From Pseudomonas putida S13.1.2 (GTDB taxonomy: Bacteria > Pseudomonadota > Gammaproteobacteria > Pseudomonadales > Pseudomonadaceae): a stretch of 64,000 nucleotides of DNA. The translations under genes were made by a program, and so were the position numbers. The stretch is taken from the NCBI RefSeq assembly GCF_000498395.2, contig NZ_CP010979.1, positions 6,044,001 to 6,108,000 on the forward strand, in the 5' to 3' direction. Below are positions 1-8,812 of this stretch, in pieces. The notes under the pieces are model-generated. The model made no database searches, was not told where the DNA came from, and was given only the letters and a program-made list of their open reading frames with translations. Position 1 is the first letter of the stretch; each line of letters starts with the position of its first letter.

Positions 1-22
1 GTAAGTGCGGGTGAAGGTTCAT
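1..22 (-). CDS. algG: Start of algG, alginate C5-epimerase (partial)
   Basis: Only the first seven codons lie in the window. An ATG at 22-20 on the minus strand is preceded by an AGGGG element about ten bases upstream and lies 22 bases after the algE stop codon. The identity rests on the conserved Pseudomonas order algD-8-44-K-E-G, not on protein sequence, because too few residues are visible. AlgG would be the periplasmic mannuronan C5-epimerase that converts mannuronate to guluronate in the polymer. Confidence 0.4.
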
Positions 23-44
23 AACGGTCAGTCCCCTACCGGCC

Positions 45-1523
45 TCAGAAGCGCCAGATCACATCGACGAAGGCGCGGTGCATGTACGAGTCCGCTTCCT
101 TGCCGTAGGCATCGCCCGGCTTGAACACACCGGCACGCAAGCGCACCAGGGCGGACGGTTCGTCGATGGCCTGGCTCATCGAAGCCGGCAGCAGGCCCTG
201 CTTGAAGTACTTGGTCACGACCACGTCCATTTCCTGGCCAAGGTCTTTTTCGCCGTCGACCAGCTGGCGGCTGATGCCGTTGTCGTTGACGGCTGCGTTG
301 ATGCCGCTGGAGCCGATGTTCTGGTTACCGTCGACGCGCCAGAACTTGTGGTAGATCAGGCTGGCGTCGTAGTCGTCGCGCAGTTGCCAGGAGGCGAAGA
401 GCGTGGCGGCCTGCAGGTTGCCCAGCTCGCCGCGGAAGGCTTCGCCAAAGCGGTGCACGCGCGAACGGGTGCCGGTGAAGTTGGAGCGGTTGCTCTCAAG
501 GCCGGTCTGCTCGAAGTTGTTCGAGCCGTCGTCGCCACCACCGCCGCTGCCACGGGCGTAAGCCGCACCGACCTGCCATTGCGGGTCCAGGCGCAGGCGG
601 ATGCCGAGGTCAGTGGCCCAGGCATTGACGTCGCCGCTCTGTTTGCCGGTGGCAACCTGGTCGTCGCCTACGGCCTGGCTGCTGAGCTTGTCGCGGTCAC
701 CGGTCAGCCAGGTGACGCTGCCCCAGTAGTTGACGGTGTGGTCGTTGCGCCAGTTGTAGGCGTCGCTGTTGGCTTCAAGGCCCAGCCAGGTCAGGTCGCC
801 GGTGCGGGTCTTGTCCAGCGCATCGACGGTTTCGCCCGGGTTCTTCAGGCTGCCGCTGTCATGGGTGTGGTGGGCCCGTACGCCCACCCAGTGGCCAGGG
901 GTCCACTGCGTGGCGACGTTGCCGTAGATGTGCGTGCGGTCCTTGTCTTCCGGGGCCAGCTCGGTGAGGTCGGTGCGGTACTCGCTGAAGCGCTGGGCAA
1001 CGCCCAGGTCGGCCTTGAGCAGGGTGGTGTCGAAGGTCCAGTTCAGCGCTTCGATGTTGGTGTCGCGCCACATGCCATCGTCGCTGCGCAGGCGCTGGCG
1101 ACCGAAGCGCAGTTGCTCGCCCGGGTAGGCGGTGAGGCCGCTGTAGCCAACCCAGAACTCACGCATGGCCAGGTAGCTTTTGTCTGGCTGGCGGCTGTCT
1201 TCGCCGGTGTCGGTGGTGCTGCCGTCGTCGTTCTGGCGCAAGGTGTCGGTTTCGATCGTGTCGGTGGCTGCGACCGCCTGGCCCATGGCATAGGCGCTCC
1301 AGTTGCCGCGCTCGCCGTACACCCATGGGCGCAGGTCCAGGCCCAGGCCATTGACGTCGCCGCCAGGGCGGGTGCCCAGGTCACGGTCGTCTTCCGACTG
1401 GCCGGTGATTTTCACGTCCAGGCCGAAGTTTTTATCGGCGGTCATTTCCGCCAGGGTCGGGCAGGACCACAGCAGGGCGAAGCTCAGGCCGATGCCGGCT
1501 TTCACGAAGGGATTGAGCGTCAT
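45..1523 (-). CDS. algE: AlgE, outer-membrane alginate export porin
   Basis: The 492-residue protein has an N-terminal signal peptide (hydrophobic stretch ending near Ala25) and an Asp/Asn/Trp/Tyr-rich body of alternating strands. It ends in Trp-Arg-Phe, the terminal aromatic signature of outer-membrane beta-barrels. AlgE is the 18-stranded porin through which the acidic polymer leaves the cell, working with the AlgK lipoprotein. The start overlaps the algK stop by four bases (ATGA), so the two are translationally coupled. Length and position immediately after algK fit the family; I see nothing broken in it. Confidence 0.95.
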   Translation of the reverse strand: MTLNPFVKAGIGLSFALLWSCPTLAEMTADKNFGLDVKITGQSEDDRDLGTRPGGDVNGLGLDLRPWVYGERGNWSAYAMGQAVAATDTIETDTLRQNDDGSTTDTGEDSRQPDKSYLAMREFWVGYSGLTAYPGEQLRFGRQRLRSDDGMWRDTNIEALNWTFDTTLLKADLGVAQRFSEYRTDLTELAPEDKDRTHIYGNVATQWTPGHWVGVRAHHTHDSGSLKNPGETVDALDKTRTGDLTWLGLEANSDAYNWRNDHTVNYWGSVTWLTGDRDKLSSQAVGDDQVATGKQSGDVNAWATDLGIRLRLDPQWQVGAAYARGSGGGGDDGSNNFEQTGLESNRSNFTGTRSRVHRFGEAFRGELGNLQAATLFASWQLRDDYDASLIYHKFWRVDGNQNIGSSGINAAVNDNGISRQLVDGEKDLGQEMDVVVTKYFKQGLLPASMSQAIDEPSALVRLRAGVFKPGDAYGKEADSYMHRAFVDVIWRF

Positions 1524-2947
1524 AGCGAGTCCTCACCGTCTACTTCTTCTTCGTCGTCCTGCAGGGCTTCGAGGGCCAGGGTGCTATTTGCGCCCTGCGC
1601 CATGCTGCCGCGTGCACGCTTCTCCTGGTCCAGCAGTTGCTGGGCCTGGCTGCGCTGGTCAGGGGTCAGTTGCTGGTCGAGCTGCTGGAGCATTTCTGTC
1701 GATTGCGGCGTCGGGTTGGCCTGGGACAACTGCGCGAACACCCAGGCATTGCCCGGTTGCGGGCGGATGCCGTGGCCTTCGCTGAACAGCTGGGCCAGCG
1801 CATAGTCGGCGCTGTTCTGCCCGCCACGGGCGGCGGCCAGCAGGTTGTCTACGGCCTTCTGCGGCTCGACATTGCCCAGGTAGCCGCGGCGGTACAGCTG
1901 GCCCAGGTAGTAATGGGCGCTGATTTCACCGGCGTCGGCGGCGGCTTGCAGGTGTTGCTCGGCTTTTTTGGCGTCGGCTGGCAGGGTTTTGCCTTCGTAG
2001 TACAGGCGGCCCAGCAACAGTTCGGCGCGTGGCTGTTCGGCTTCGCGGCCCTTGTCGATGTAGGCCAGCAACTGGTCGGTGCCGCCCAGCTCGGGGAAGT
2101 CGTACACCAGTTGCGCCAGGCTGACCCAGGATGCCGGGTTGCTTGGGGCCACCTGCTCAAGCAGGTCCTTGGCGGTTTTTTCATCGGTCTGGCCGAGGCT
2201 GCGATCGGCCAGTACCCGGGCAACGCTGTCGACCCGGGTGGCCGGCACTGCGCCACGGGCGTAGGCAGATTTCAGCTGGGTGAGCAGGGCGGCTTGCTGG
2301 TCGGCCTGCGCACGCTTCTGGTACACGGTGGCCAGTTCGACGTAGCAGATGTCGGTGGTGTTCAGTGCGGCCTTGCAGATTTTCTCCACGTCGCCCAGGT
2401 GCTGGTCGTAGGTGCCCTGGGTGCGGTACAGCAGCACCTGGGCCAGGCCCGCTTCCGGGTTGCCGGCGGCGCGCCACTGGTCGATCTGCTGCTGCGCGTT
2501 GACCTTGGGGAAGCTCTGCGGGTAGCTGAGGTAAAGCATGGCCAGCGGGATCAGGGTATTGCTTTCGCCCTGTTTCGCGGCCTGCTTGAGCAGGGTTTCG
2601 GCTTCCTCGCGTTCGGCCTGGGTGCTGTCGGGCTTGGCCACCAGCAGGCGGCCAAGGCGCGCCTGGGCACGGGGCGAGGTAGCGGCCGCGGCGCGGTAGG
2701 TGGCCTCGGCTTCCTTGATTTGCGACGGGTCGCGGGTGGCTACCTTGATGTCCGCCAGGCCCACTTGCGCTTCGCTGTAGCCCAGGTCGGCCAGGGCCTT
2801 GTAGTTGCGCTCGGCCAATGCCGTGTCGCCGCGCTTCATGGCTTCGTTGGCCAGGCGCTGGTCGGGCAGGCCTGCACAGCCGGCCAGGGTGATGGCAGCA
2901 GCCAGGGCACACAGGCCCAGGCTTGCGCGCTTGTTGTAGGGAATCAT
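1520..2947 (-). CDS. algK: AlgK, alginate secretion lipoprotein with TPR/Sel1-like repeats
   Basis: The 475-residue protein begins with a basic n-region and a hydrophobic segment ending in the lipobox LAGC, so Cys24 should be lipidated. The rest is an alpha-helical Ala/Leu/Gln-rich solenoid of Sel1/TPR-type repeats, for example around the LLGRLYYEG and YYLGQLYRRG segments. AlgK anchors and helps place the AlgE porin in the outer membrane and links it to the periplasmic alginate complex. It lies 12 bases downstream of alg44 and overlaps algE by four bases. Confidence 0.95.
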   Translation of the reverse strand: MIPYNKRASLGLCALAAAITLAGCAGLPDQRLANEAMKRGDTALAERNYKALADLGYSEAQVGLADIKVATRDPSQIKEAEATYRAAAATSPRAQARLGRLLVAKPDSTQAEREEAETLLKQAAKQGESNTLIPLAMLYLSYPQSFPKVNAQQQIDQWRAAGNPEAGLAQVLLYRTQGTYDQHLGDVEKICKAALNTTDICYVELATVYQKRAQADQQAALLTQLKSAYARGAVPATRVDSVARVLADRSLGQTDEKTAKDLLEQVAPSNPASWVSLAQLVYDFPELGGTDQLLAYIDKGREAEQPRAELLLGRLYYEGKTLPADAKKAEQHLQAAADAGEISAHYYLGQLYRRGYLGNVEPQKAVDNLLAAARGGQNSADYALAQLFSEGHGIRPQPGNAWVFAQLSQANPTPQSTEMLQQLDQQLTPDQRSQAQQLLDQEKRARGSMAQGANSTLALEALQDDEEEVDGEDSL

Positions 2948-2959
2948 GCGGTGATCCTC

Positions 2960-4126
2960 TTACAGGCCACGGGCCACGGCTTTGTCGATCAGCCAGTTCA
3001 TTGACGGGCCACGGTCGCTGTTGACCGCTGCCGGGCGGCCGGCGAGTTCGGCGGGCATGCCGCTGTCGGGCTTGATCTGCACGCGGATGTCGGAGGACAG
3101 GTCTTCGCTGTTGAGGCTGGTGCTGCTGACGATCTGGCCGGTGCGCACTTCGTCTTCGCCGGCGACCTGGAAGTTGACCCGGGTACCTGGCTTGACCTCG
3201 TCGAACTGGCGGTAGCTGAAGCGCGCCTCGACCATTGGCGTGGTGGTGCGCGGGATCAGCTGGAAGATCGCCTGGCCCTTGGCTGCGTACTGGCCATCGT
3301 CCACCAGCTGGCGGGCGACCACGCAATCGCAGGGGCTGGTGAGGGTGCCAGACAGCTGCTTGCCGAACAGTTCCTCGATCTTCGCCGGTTCCAGCTGCGC
3401 GTCGTCCAGGTTGCCCTTGAGCATGTCCAGCATGCTGGTGGTGAAGCTGGCCAGTGGTGCGCCCTTGGCGATCTGCCCACCGCTTTCGATGAGGCTGCTC
3501 ACGGTGCCGTCGCGCGGCATGGTGACAGTGGTGGTCGGTACCGCGACGACACCGGCTTCGGCATGGCTGACGAAGTACATGCCGTACAGCGACTTGGCGA
3601 CGAAGCCGAAAGCAGCGACGCCGACCACGAATACGCCGAGGGTAACGGTGACCGCCTTGAGTCGGCCGAAGGCGCTCAGGCCCGAACCACCGTCCTTCTG
3701 CTTGCGTGCCTTGGTGAAGTTGTCGCGCTGCAGGGTGCTGAGCACATCACCGATGCTGATCAGCTCACCCGACAGGTGGCTGGTGATGATGTGCCGCAGC
3801 GTGGCGATGTCGCGTGGTTCAAGGTTCTGGAACTGCGCACCGGTACGGCCGTTGCTCGGGTTGTACGAGCGCACCTGGAACTCGATGTCGATCGACAGGC
3901 CCAGGTTGTCGACCACGAACTGCAGCCGACCGCGCAGTACGTCACCCACCGACAGTTGCTGCTTGGTGTGAAAGCTCAGGCCACCTGCGGAAAGGTCGTC
4001 GACCTTCACTTCGTGGGTTTGGCGCTGGGCGTCCAGGAAACGCAGCTTGGCGGGAATGCGCACCCGGGCATGTTGGCGCTGGGCTTCGGACTCATGCACG
4101 ACATTGACGTTCACGGCGGTATTCAT
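2960..4126 (-). CDS. alg44: Alg44, c-di-GMP-binding PilZ co-polymerase
   Basis: The 388-residue protein has an N-terminal PilZ domain, one transmembrane helix (about residues 160-190) and a C-terminal periplasmic membrane-fusion-like region. The c-di-GMP signature is intact: Arg17 and Arg21 of the RxxxR element, then Asp44, Ser46 and the Gly pair of DxSxxG. In the family, binding of a c-di-GMP dimer to this domain turns on polymerisation by Alg8. It is placed between alg8 (37 bases upstream) and algK, as in other Pseudomonas alginate operons. Confidence 0.96.
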   Translation of the reverse strand: MNTAVNVNVVHESEAQRQHARVRIPAKLRFLDAQRQTHEVKVDDLSAGGLSFHTKQQLSVGDVLRGRLQFVVDNLGLSIDIEFQVRSYNPSNGRTGAQFQNLEPRDIATLRHIITSHLSGELISIGDVLSTLQRDNFTKARKQKDGGSGLSAFGRLKAVTVTLGVFVVGVAAFGFVAKSLYGMYFVSHAEAGVVAVPTTTVTMPRDGTVSSLIESGGQIAKGAPLASFTTSMLDMLKGNLDDAQLEPAKIEELFGKQLSGTLTSPCDCVVARQLVDDGQYAAKGQAIFQLIPRTTTPMVEARFSYRQFDEVKPGTRVNFQVAGEDEVRTGQIVSSTSLNSEDLSSDIRVQIKPDSGMPAELAGRPAAVNSDRGPSMNWLIDKAVARGL

Positions 4127-4163
4127 GGTGGTTTGTTCCTGTTAGATCCGATCCGGGTTGGGC

Positions 4164-5654
4164 TCACACGACCATGAACAGCACAGCAACGAAGATGCTG
4201 GCAGCCGAGAAGGTCATGGTCCGCGAGGACCAGGTGTTGAACCATTGTTGAAAGCTGGCGAGGTCACGCTTGAGGGCAGTGGGCTGACGCGTCCACGACT
4301 GCTTGTCGAGGCGGAAGAACACGTAGATCTTCATCAGCGCGCCGATGATCTGGTTGTAATAGAGAATCAGCGGGTAGGCCGGGCCCACGTTGTGGCCGGA
4401 GCACAGCAGCATGATGGTGAGGATCAGGCGGGTGATGCCGATCCACAGCAGGTACACCAGCAGGAAGGCCATGCCGAACTTGAGGCTGGCGATCACCGCC
4501 ACAGTCAACCCCAGCAGGCTGGTCCACATCGACACGCGCTGGTCGAACAGCACGATGCTGGTGAACAGCCCCAGACGGCCCAGGCCCAGGCCCAGCGCAC
4601 GGGAGTTCTGCCGCAGGTTGTTGCCGTACCAGCGGTACATCAGCTTGCGGCTGGCCTTGAAGAAGCTCTTTTCGGGCGGGTGCTCGACCGTGTTGATGGC
4701 GGCGTCCGGCACGTAGAAGGTGTCGTAGCCCAGGCGCATCAGGCTGAACCAGCTGGACTTGTCGTCACCGGTAAGGAACTTGAAGCGGCCCAGGCGCCAG
4801 TGCATCAGCGAGTCGCTTTCGACGTCGGCGATGAACTCGGGGTTGGTCACCACGCTTGCGCGGAACATCGACATGCGCCCGGTCATGGTCAGCACGCGCT
4901 TGGACAGGGCCATCGAGCACATGTTGATGTGGCGCTGGGCGAAGCGCAGCTTGTGCCACTCGCTCATGATGTAGCCGCCACGTACTTCGCAGAACTCGTT
5001 GGTGGTCAGGCCGCCGACGTTGGGGAACAGCTTGAACCACGGCACGGTCTTGCGTACCACGCCATCGGCCAGCACGGTGTCGCCGTCGATCACGGCCACC
5101 ACGGCGTTTTCGTCCGGCAGCATGCGCGAGATGGCGCGGAAACCATAGGCCAGGCCATCGCGTTTGCCGGTACCGGCAATGCGCACGATGTCCAGCTTCA
5201 CATGGGCCGGCGGGTTGTACTTGGCCCACAGGCTCTTCACCAGCAGTTCATCGGACATCTCCACCAGCGAGCAGACCACGGTGGTGGGGAAGCCGCAGTT
5301 GATCGCTTCGCGGATCACCGAGCTGTACACCTGGGCAGTGGTCAGCGCCTCGATACGGAAGCTGGTCACCATCAGGTAGACATGCGACGGGTCGGTGGCA
5401 TCGCCCATTTTCTGCACCTTGCGGCGCAGGTACGGGTACACGCCGTAGAGGAAGATCATGCCGCGGATGAAATGGGTGGCGCCCATGGAATAGCGCCAGA
5501 TGCCGACTGCGCCGACCAGGAAGATGAAGTGCTTCGATTGCGAGTCGAAGATATCGGCTGGCAGGGCCAGGGCGATCAGCATGAGCAGGCTCATGTAGAG
5601 CAGCCACCCGGCGCACTGCAACAGCACGGTCTGGAGCCTTTGCATGTTCAGCAT
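4164..5654 (-). CDS. alg8: Alg8, alginate polymerase (family 2 glycosyltransferase)
   Basis: This 496-residue inner-membrane protein has hydrophobic helices at its N terminus and again near its C terminus. They flank a cytosolic glycosyltransferase domain with the acidic motif AVIDGDT and a later TGDDKSSW segment. It polymerises GDP-mannuronate made through AlgD into polymannuronate while the chain is passed across the membrane with Alg44. Two in-frame ATGs (5654 and 5645) are possible starts and neither has a strong ribosome-binding site; the longer one is given. Confidence 0.94.
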   Translation of the reverse strand: MLNMQRLQTVLLQCAGWLLYMSLLMLIALALPADIFDSQSKHFIFLVGAVGIWRYSMGATHFIRGMIFLYGVYPYLRRKVQKMGDATDPSHVYLMVTSFRIEALTTAQVYSSVIREAINCGFPTTVVCSLVEMSDELLVKSLWAKYNPPAHVKLDIVRIAGTGKRDGLAYGFRAISRMLPDENAVVAVIDGDTVLADGVVRKTVPWFKLFPNVGGLTTNEFCEVRGGYIMSEWHKLRFAQRHINMCSMALSKRVLTMTGRMSMFRASVVTNPEFIADVESDSLMHWRLGRFKFLTGDDKSSWFSLMRLGYDTFYVPDAAINTVEHPPEKSFFKASRKLMYRWYGNNLRQNSRALGLGLGRLGLFTSIVLFDQRVSMWTSLLGLTVAVIASLKFGMAFLLVYLLWIGITRLILTIMLLCSGHNVGPAYPLILYYNQIIGALMKIYVFFRLDKQSWTRQPTALKRDLASFQQWFNTWSSRTMTFSAASIFVAVLFMVV

Positions 5655-5715
5655 CCGTCGAGAATTCGGGAAAGGGTGGGCGGCGCAGGCTCGCCTGCGT
5701 CGCCCGGCCGAGGGC

Positions 5716-7032
5716 TTACCAGCAGATGCCTTCGGTACGGCTGGTGGTGCAGGACGGGTTGCTCATGAAGCCAACCAGGTCGATCACCTGCTTGCCGGCC
5801 GGCGCTTGCTGGGCCAGCGCGCGGAACTGCTCGTCACGGTTGCCGAGGACGATGATGTCGGCGTTGTCGATCACCTGCTGGAAGTCGGCATTGAGCAGCG
5901 ACGACACGTGCGGGATTTTCGACTCGATGTAGTCCTTGTTGGCGCCGTGTACACGGGCGTACTGAACGTTCTCGTCGTAGATGTCCAGTTGGTAGCCCTT
6001 GCCGATCAGGCGCTCGGCCAGTTCCACCAGCGGGCTTTCGCGCAGGTCGTCAGTACCGGCCTTGAAGCTCAGGCCAAGCAGGGCGACCTTGCGTTTGTCG
6101 TGGGCTTCGATCAGCTCGAAGGCGTTCTGCACCTGCGATTCGTTGCTGCGCATCAGCGAGTCCAGCAGCGGTGCGCGCACGTCGAGGCTGGCGGCACGGT
6201 AGGTGAGGGCGCGCACGTCCTTGGGCAGGCAAGAACCGCCGAAGGCGAAGCCGGGGCGCATGTAGTACTGGGACAGGTTCAGCACCGTGTCCTGGCAGAC
6301 CACGTCCATCACCTCACGGCCATCGACGCCTACCGCCTTGGCGATGTTGCCGATTTCGTTGGCGAAGGTGACCTTGGTGGCGTGCCACACGTTGCAGGTG
6401 TACTTGATCATCTCGGCCACTTCGATCGGCTTGCGAATGACCGGGGCGTCGAGTTCTTCGTACAGGGCTTGCAGGATGTCGCCGCTGGCGGTGTCCAGTT
6501 CGCCGATGACGGTCATCGGTGGCTGGTCGTAGTCCTTGATCGCGGTGCTTTCACGCAGGAATTCCGGGTTGACCGCGACACCGAAGTCGACGCCGGCTTT
6601 TTTGCCCGAGCAGTCTTCGAGGATCGGGATGACCACGTTCTTGACGGTACCCGGCAGTACGGTGCTGCGCACCACGATGGTGTGGCGGCGGGTGGTGTCG
6701 CGCAGTACGTAGCCGATTTCACGGCACACCGACTCGATGTATTCCAGGCCCAGGTCGCCGTTTTTCTTGCTGGGGGTACCCACGCAGATCATCGACACGT
6801 CACTGGCGCGGATGGCTTCGGCGAAGTCGGTAGTGCCGCGCAGGCGGCCATTGGCGATGCCCTGTTGCAGCAGTGCTTCCAGGCCAGGTTCGACGATGGG
6901 CGACTTGCCCTGGTTGATCAGGTCGATCTTGGTGCTGGACACGTCCACACCGATCACTTCATGGCCACGCGCCGTCAGGCAGCCTGCACAGACTGCACCT
7001 ACATAACCCAAACCAAAGATGCTGATACGCAT
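5716..7032 (-). CDS. algD: AlgD, GDP-mannose 6-dehydrogenase
   Basis: AlgD oxidises GDP-mannose with NAD+ to GDP-mannuronate, the committed step of alginate synthesis. The protein opens with the Rossmann motif MRISIFGLGYVG and carries the catalytic cysteine in GGSCLPKD; counted from the chosen start it is Cys268, the known catalytic position in the P. aeruginosa enzyme. I chose the ATG at 7032 rather than a GTG three codons upstream because AGG lies eight bases before it and it matches the family start, giving 438 residues. It is the first gene of the operon and follows a long untranslated leader. Confidence 0.97.
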   Translation of the reverse strand: MRISIFGLGYVGAVCAGCLTARGHEVIGVDVSSTKIDLINQGKSPIVEPGLEALLQQGIANGRLRGTTDFAEAIRASDVSMICVGTPSKKNGDLGLEYIESVCREIGYVLRDTTRRHTIVVRSTVLPGTVKNVVIPILEDCSGKKAGVDFGVAVNPEFLRESTAIKDYDQPPMTVIGELDTASGDILQALYEELDAPVIRKPIEVAEMIKYTCNVWHATKVTFANEIGNIAKAVGVDGREVMDVVCQDTVLNLSQYYMRPGFAFGGSCLPKDVRALTYRAASLDVRAPLLDSLMRSNESQVQNAFELIEAHDKRKVALLGLSFKAGTDDLRESPLVELAERLIGKGYQLDIYDENVQYARVHGANKDYIESKIPHVSSLLNADFQQVIDNADIIVLGNRDEQFRALAQQAPAGKQVIDLVGFMSNPSCTTSRTEGICW

Positions 7033-7472
7033 CACTATCACCTCATGTGTTTATCACGCCGACGCCTCCGCAGAGAGCCGGGCTGGGTTGATTAACAACA
7101 GTTTTCGGGCGCACGGATCCATGGCGAATGCACACTTCGCCGCGCGCAGGCAAAATAAATCCGGAGCGCAAAAAGTTATGCACTCAAAGTTGGCAGTAAA
7201 AAGCCATTCATTAAAAAACGTGCCCTGAAATGCAGCCGTCTTTATTGCAATGCGCTACTTGGCGCGTTGCTGTGCTTGTTTTTTCAAGTGGATAAATCCT
7301 TTGAAATCAACCACTAGGACGATGTGTAAGGGACGCTTCTCTCCTGCGTGGACACGGTTTTCGGGGGTTCCCGTTATACCTGTCGAATTTATCAGGGCGG
7401 GCAGTGGATACCTGCCGCTGTCATCTGTAAGTCATCTCTCACAGCCCGTAGGCAGGAAATTCGTTACGGCAC

Positions 7473-7500
7473 TATGAGCGATTGGCCGTAGGAGAAGTTC
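7473..7500 (-). promoter_or_regulatory. Candidate AlgU (sigma-22) promoter of algD
   Basis: On the minus strand GAACTT (7500-7495) is followed by a 17-base spacer and TCATA (7477-7473). The -35 is the exact AlgU/RpoE consensus. The geometry matches the P. aeruginosa algD promoter as I recall it (GAACTT, 17 bases, TCCTA). Transcription would begin near 7466, leaving a leader of about 430 bases before algD. The -10 match is weaker, so this is a prediction. Confidence 0.65.
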
Positions 7501-7798
7501 CTGAGTGAGTTTCGCCCGGATGAAAGATTTCTAAATATTTATTCAGTTGTGGACAGTTTCAATTTGATAGCACGCGGGTGTTTCACCCCCGTGTATCAAG
7601 GGTGTAACTGTTACGAGATATTTTTATGCCAGCATCTGAAAATTTTTTTCAGAATTCGTCAAAAAAGGTATGAACGGTCTTATGGCGTTTGGCGATAAAG
7701 GTATGGGTGGTGGTTTTTTGGCGCCGAAATCGTGACATGGTGGCGATTTGCAGCGAGCCCCATTGCAGGGCGGAGGGGTGTTTCAGGGCAGCAGGCAC

Positions 7799-7880
7799 TT
7801 CGCGCCTAAAGCCGCTTCCACTGATGGAGCGCTGGCCGGGAGCTCAGCGCGTGTCATGTGGGAGCGGCTTTAGCCGCGAA
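7799..7880. repeat. REP-like inverted pair
   Basis: Two imperfect copies of the P. putida-type intergenic element face each other: ttcgcgcctaaagccgcttc at 7799 and gtgggagcggctttagccgc from 7858. They lie between the 3' end of yaaA and the algD regulatory region. The arms contain small mismatches, unlike the perfect copies elsewhere in the window. Confidence 0.75.
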
Positions 7881-7895
7881 GAGGGCGCCACAGGA

Positions 7896-8675
7896 TCACT
7901 CCGAGGGATGATCCCGCAAAAACACCAGATGGTCCGGCTTTGACTGCTCGGCACTGTAGTAGTACCCCTGCACGTCGAACTGCTTGAGCTGTTCCGGGTC
8001 GCTGATGCGTTGCTGGATGACGAAGCGGCTCATCATGCCGCGGGCTTTCTTGGCGTAGAAGCTGATGATCTTGTACTGGCCGTTCTTCAGGTCCTTGAAG
8101 TCGACATTGATCACCCGGGCCTTCAGCGCGCTGCGTTTCACTGCACTGAAGTACTCGTTGCTGGCCAGGTTCAGCAGCACGTCATCCCCCTGTTCGGCCA
8201 GGGCCTGGTTCAGCCATTCGCTGATGCGTGTGCCCCAGAAGGCATACAGGTCCTTGCCGCGGGCGTTGGCCAGTTTGGTGCCCATTTCGAGGCGATAGGG
8301 TTGCATCAGGTCCAGCGGACGCAGCAGGCCGTACAGGCCCGAGAGCATGCGCAGGTGGTCTTGCGCGTAGCTGAAGTCTTCCTCACCCAGGCTCTCGGCG
8401 TCGAGGCCGGTGTACACATCACCCTTGAACGCCAGCAGGGCCTGCTTGGCATTGGCCGGGGTGAAGTCCGGGGTCCAGCTGCCGAAGCGGGCGGCGTTAA
8501 GGCCGGCGAGCTTGTCGGACAGGTGCATCAGCTCGCTGATCTGCGCCGGCGACAGTTCGCGCAGCTGCTGGATCAGTGCCTGGGAGTCGTCCAGGTACTG
8601 GGGCAGGGTGAAACGCTCGGTCACAGGCGGGGTGTCGTAGTCGAGGGTCTTGGCGGGGGAAATCACCGTCAGCAT
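7896..8675 (-). CDS. yaaA: YaaA/DUF328 family peroxide-stress protein
   Basis: The 259-residue protein begins MLTVISPAKTLDY and contains conserved family blocks such as YTGLDA, GLYGLLRPLD and the C-terminal KKARG and RFV segments. In E. coli YaaA binds DNA and lowers intracellular iron during hydrogen peroxide stress. An upstream ATG at 8696 exists, but AGGAG sits eight bases before the ATG at 8675, which also gives the family N terminus. It is divergent from the deacetylase-like gene at 8813. Confidence 0.93.
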   Translation of the reverse strand: MLTVISPAKTLDYDTPPVTERFTLPQYLDDSQALIQQLRELSPAQISELMHLSDKLAGLNAARFGSWTPDFTPANAKQALLAFKGDVYTGLDAESLGEEDFSYAQDHLRMLSGLYGLLRPLDLMQPYRLEMGTKLANARGKDLYAFWGTRISEWLNQALAEQGDDVLLNLASNEYFSAVKRSALKARVINVDFKDLKNGQYKIISFYAKKARGMMSRFVIQQRISDPEQLKQFDVQGYYYSAEQSKPDHLVFLRDHPSE

Positions 8676-8812
8676 CGGGTCGGCTCCTGGCATCATTGGC
8701 CGAGGATTCTACGGGCTGGGCGGTGCAAGTCCAAACTATGCCGACGATAGTCACAGACCATGGCGGGTGCAGGCGCTATAGTTCGCGTTTTGCCGTTGCG
8801 GAGCCTTCCACC

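Larger units (their letters stand above)
7033..7895. other. algD upstream region without genes
   Basis: There are 863 bases with no credible gene between algD and yaaA. The part nearest algD is its long leader; then comes the AlgU-type promoter. Farther out the DNA becomes AT-rich, with a short TCTGAAAA/TTTTTCAGA inverted repeat (7635-7653) and several T-tracts, the sort of bendable DNA expected at a promoter controlled from a distance. The end near yaaA holds a REP-like palindrome pair (7799-7880). The short open frames here have no recognisable product. Confidence 0.6.

Noticed and set aside
78..1805. 575-codon plus-strand frame opposite algE and algK
   Set aside because: Shadow of the two alginate genes; low-complexity Val/Ala/Gly/Gln sequence and no ribosome-binding site.
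7250..7477. 75-codon frame in the algD leader and promoter region
   Set aside because: It lies opposite to algD transcription, has no ribosome-binding site or family, and overlaps the promoter candidate.
7669..7678. AlgR-like box on the minus strand (ACCGTTCATA)
   Set aside because: Only eight of ten bases match the AlgR site, its position differs from the known P. aeruginosa sites, and a single match at this level is expected by chance.
7689..7943. 84-codon plus-strand frame between the algD region and yaaA
   Set aside because: It runs through a REP-like pair and into the yaaA 3' end on the opposite strand; no conserved product.
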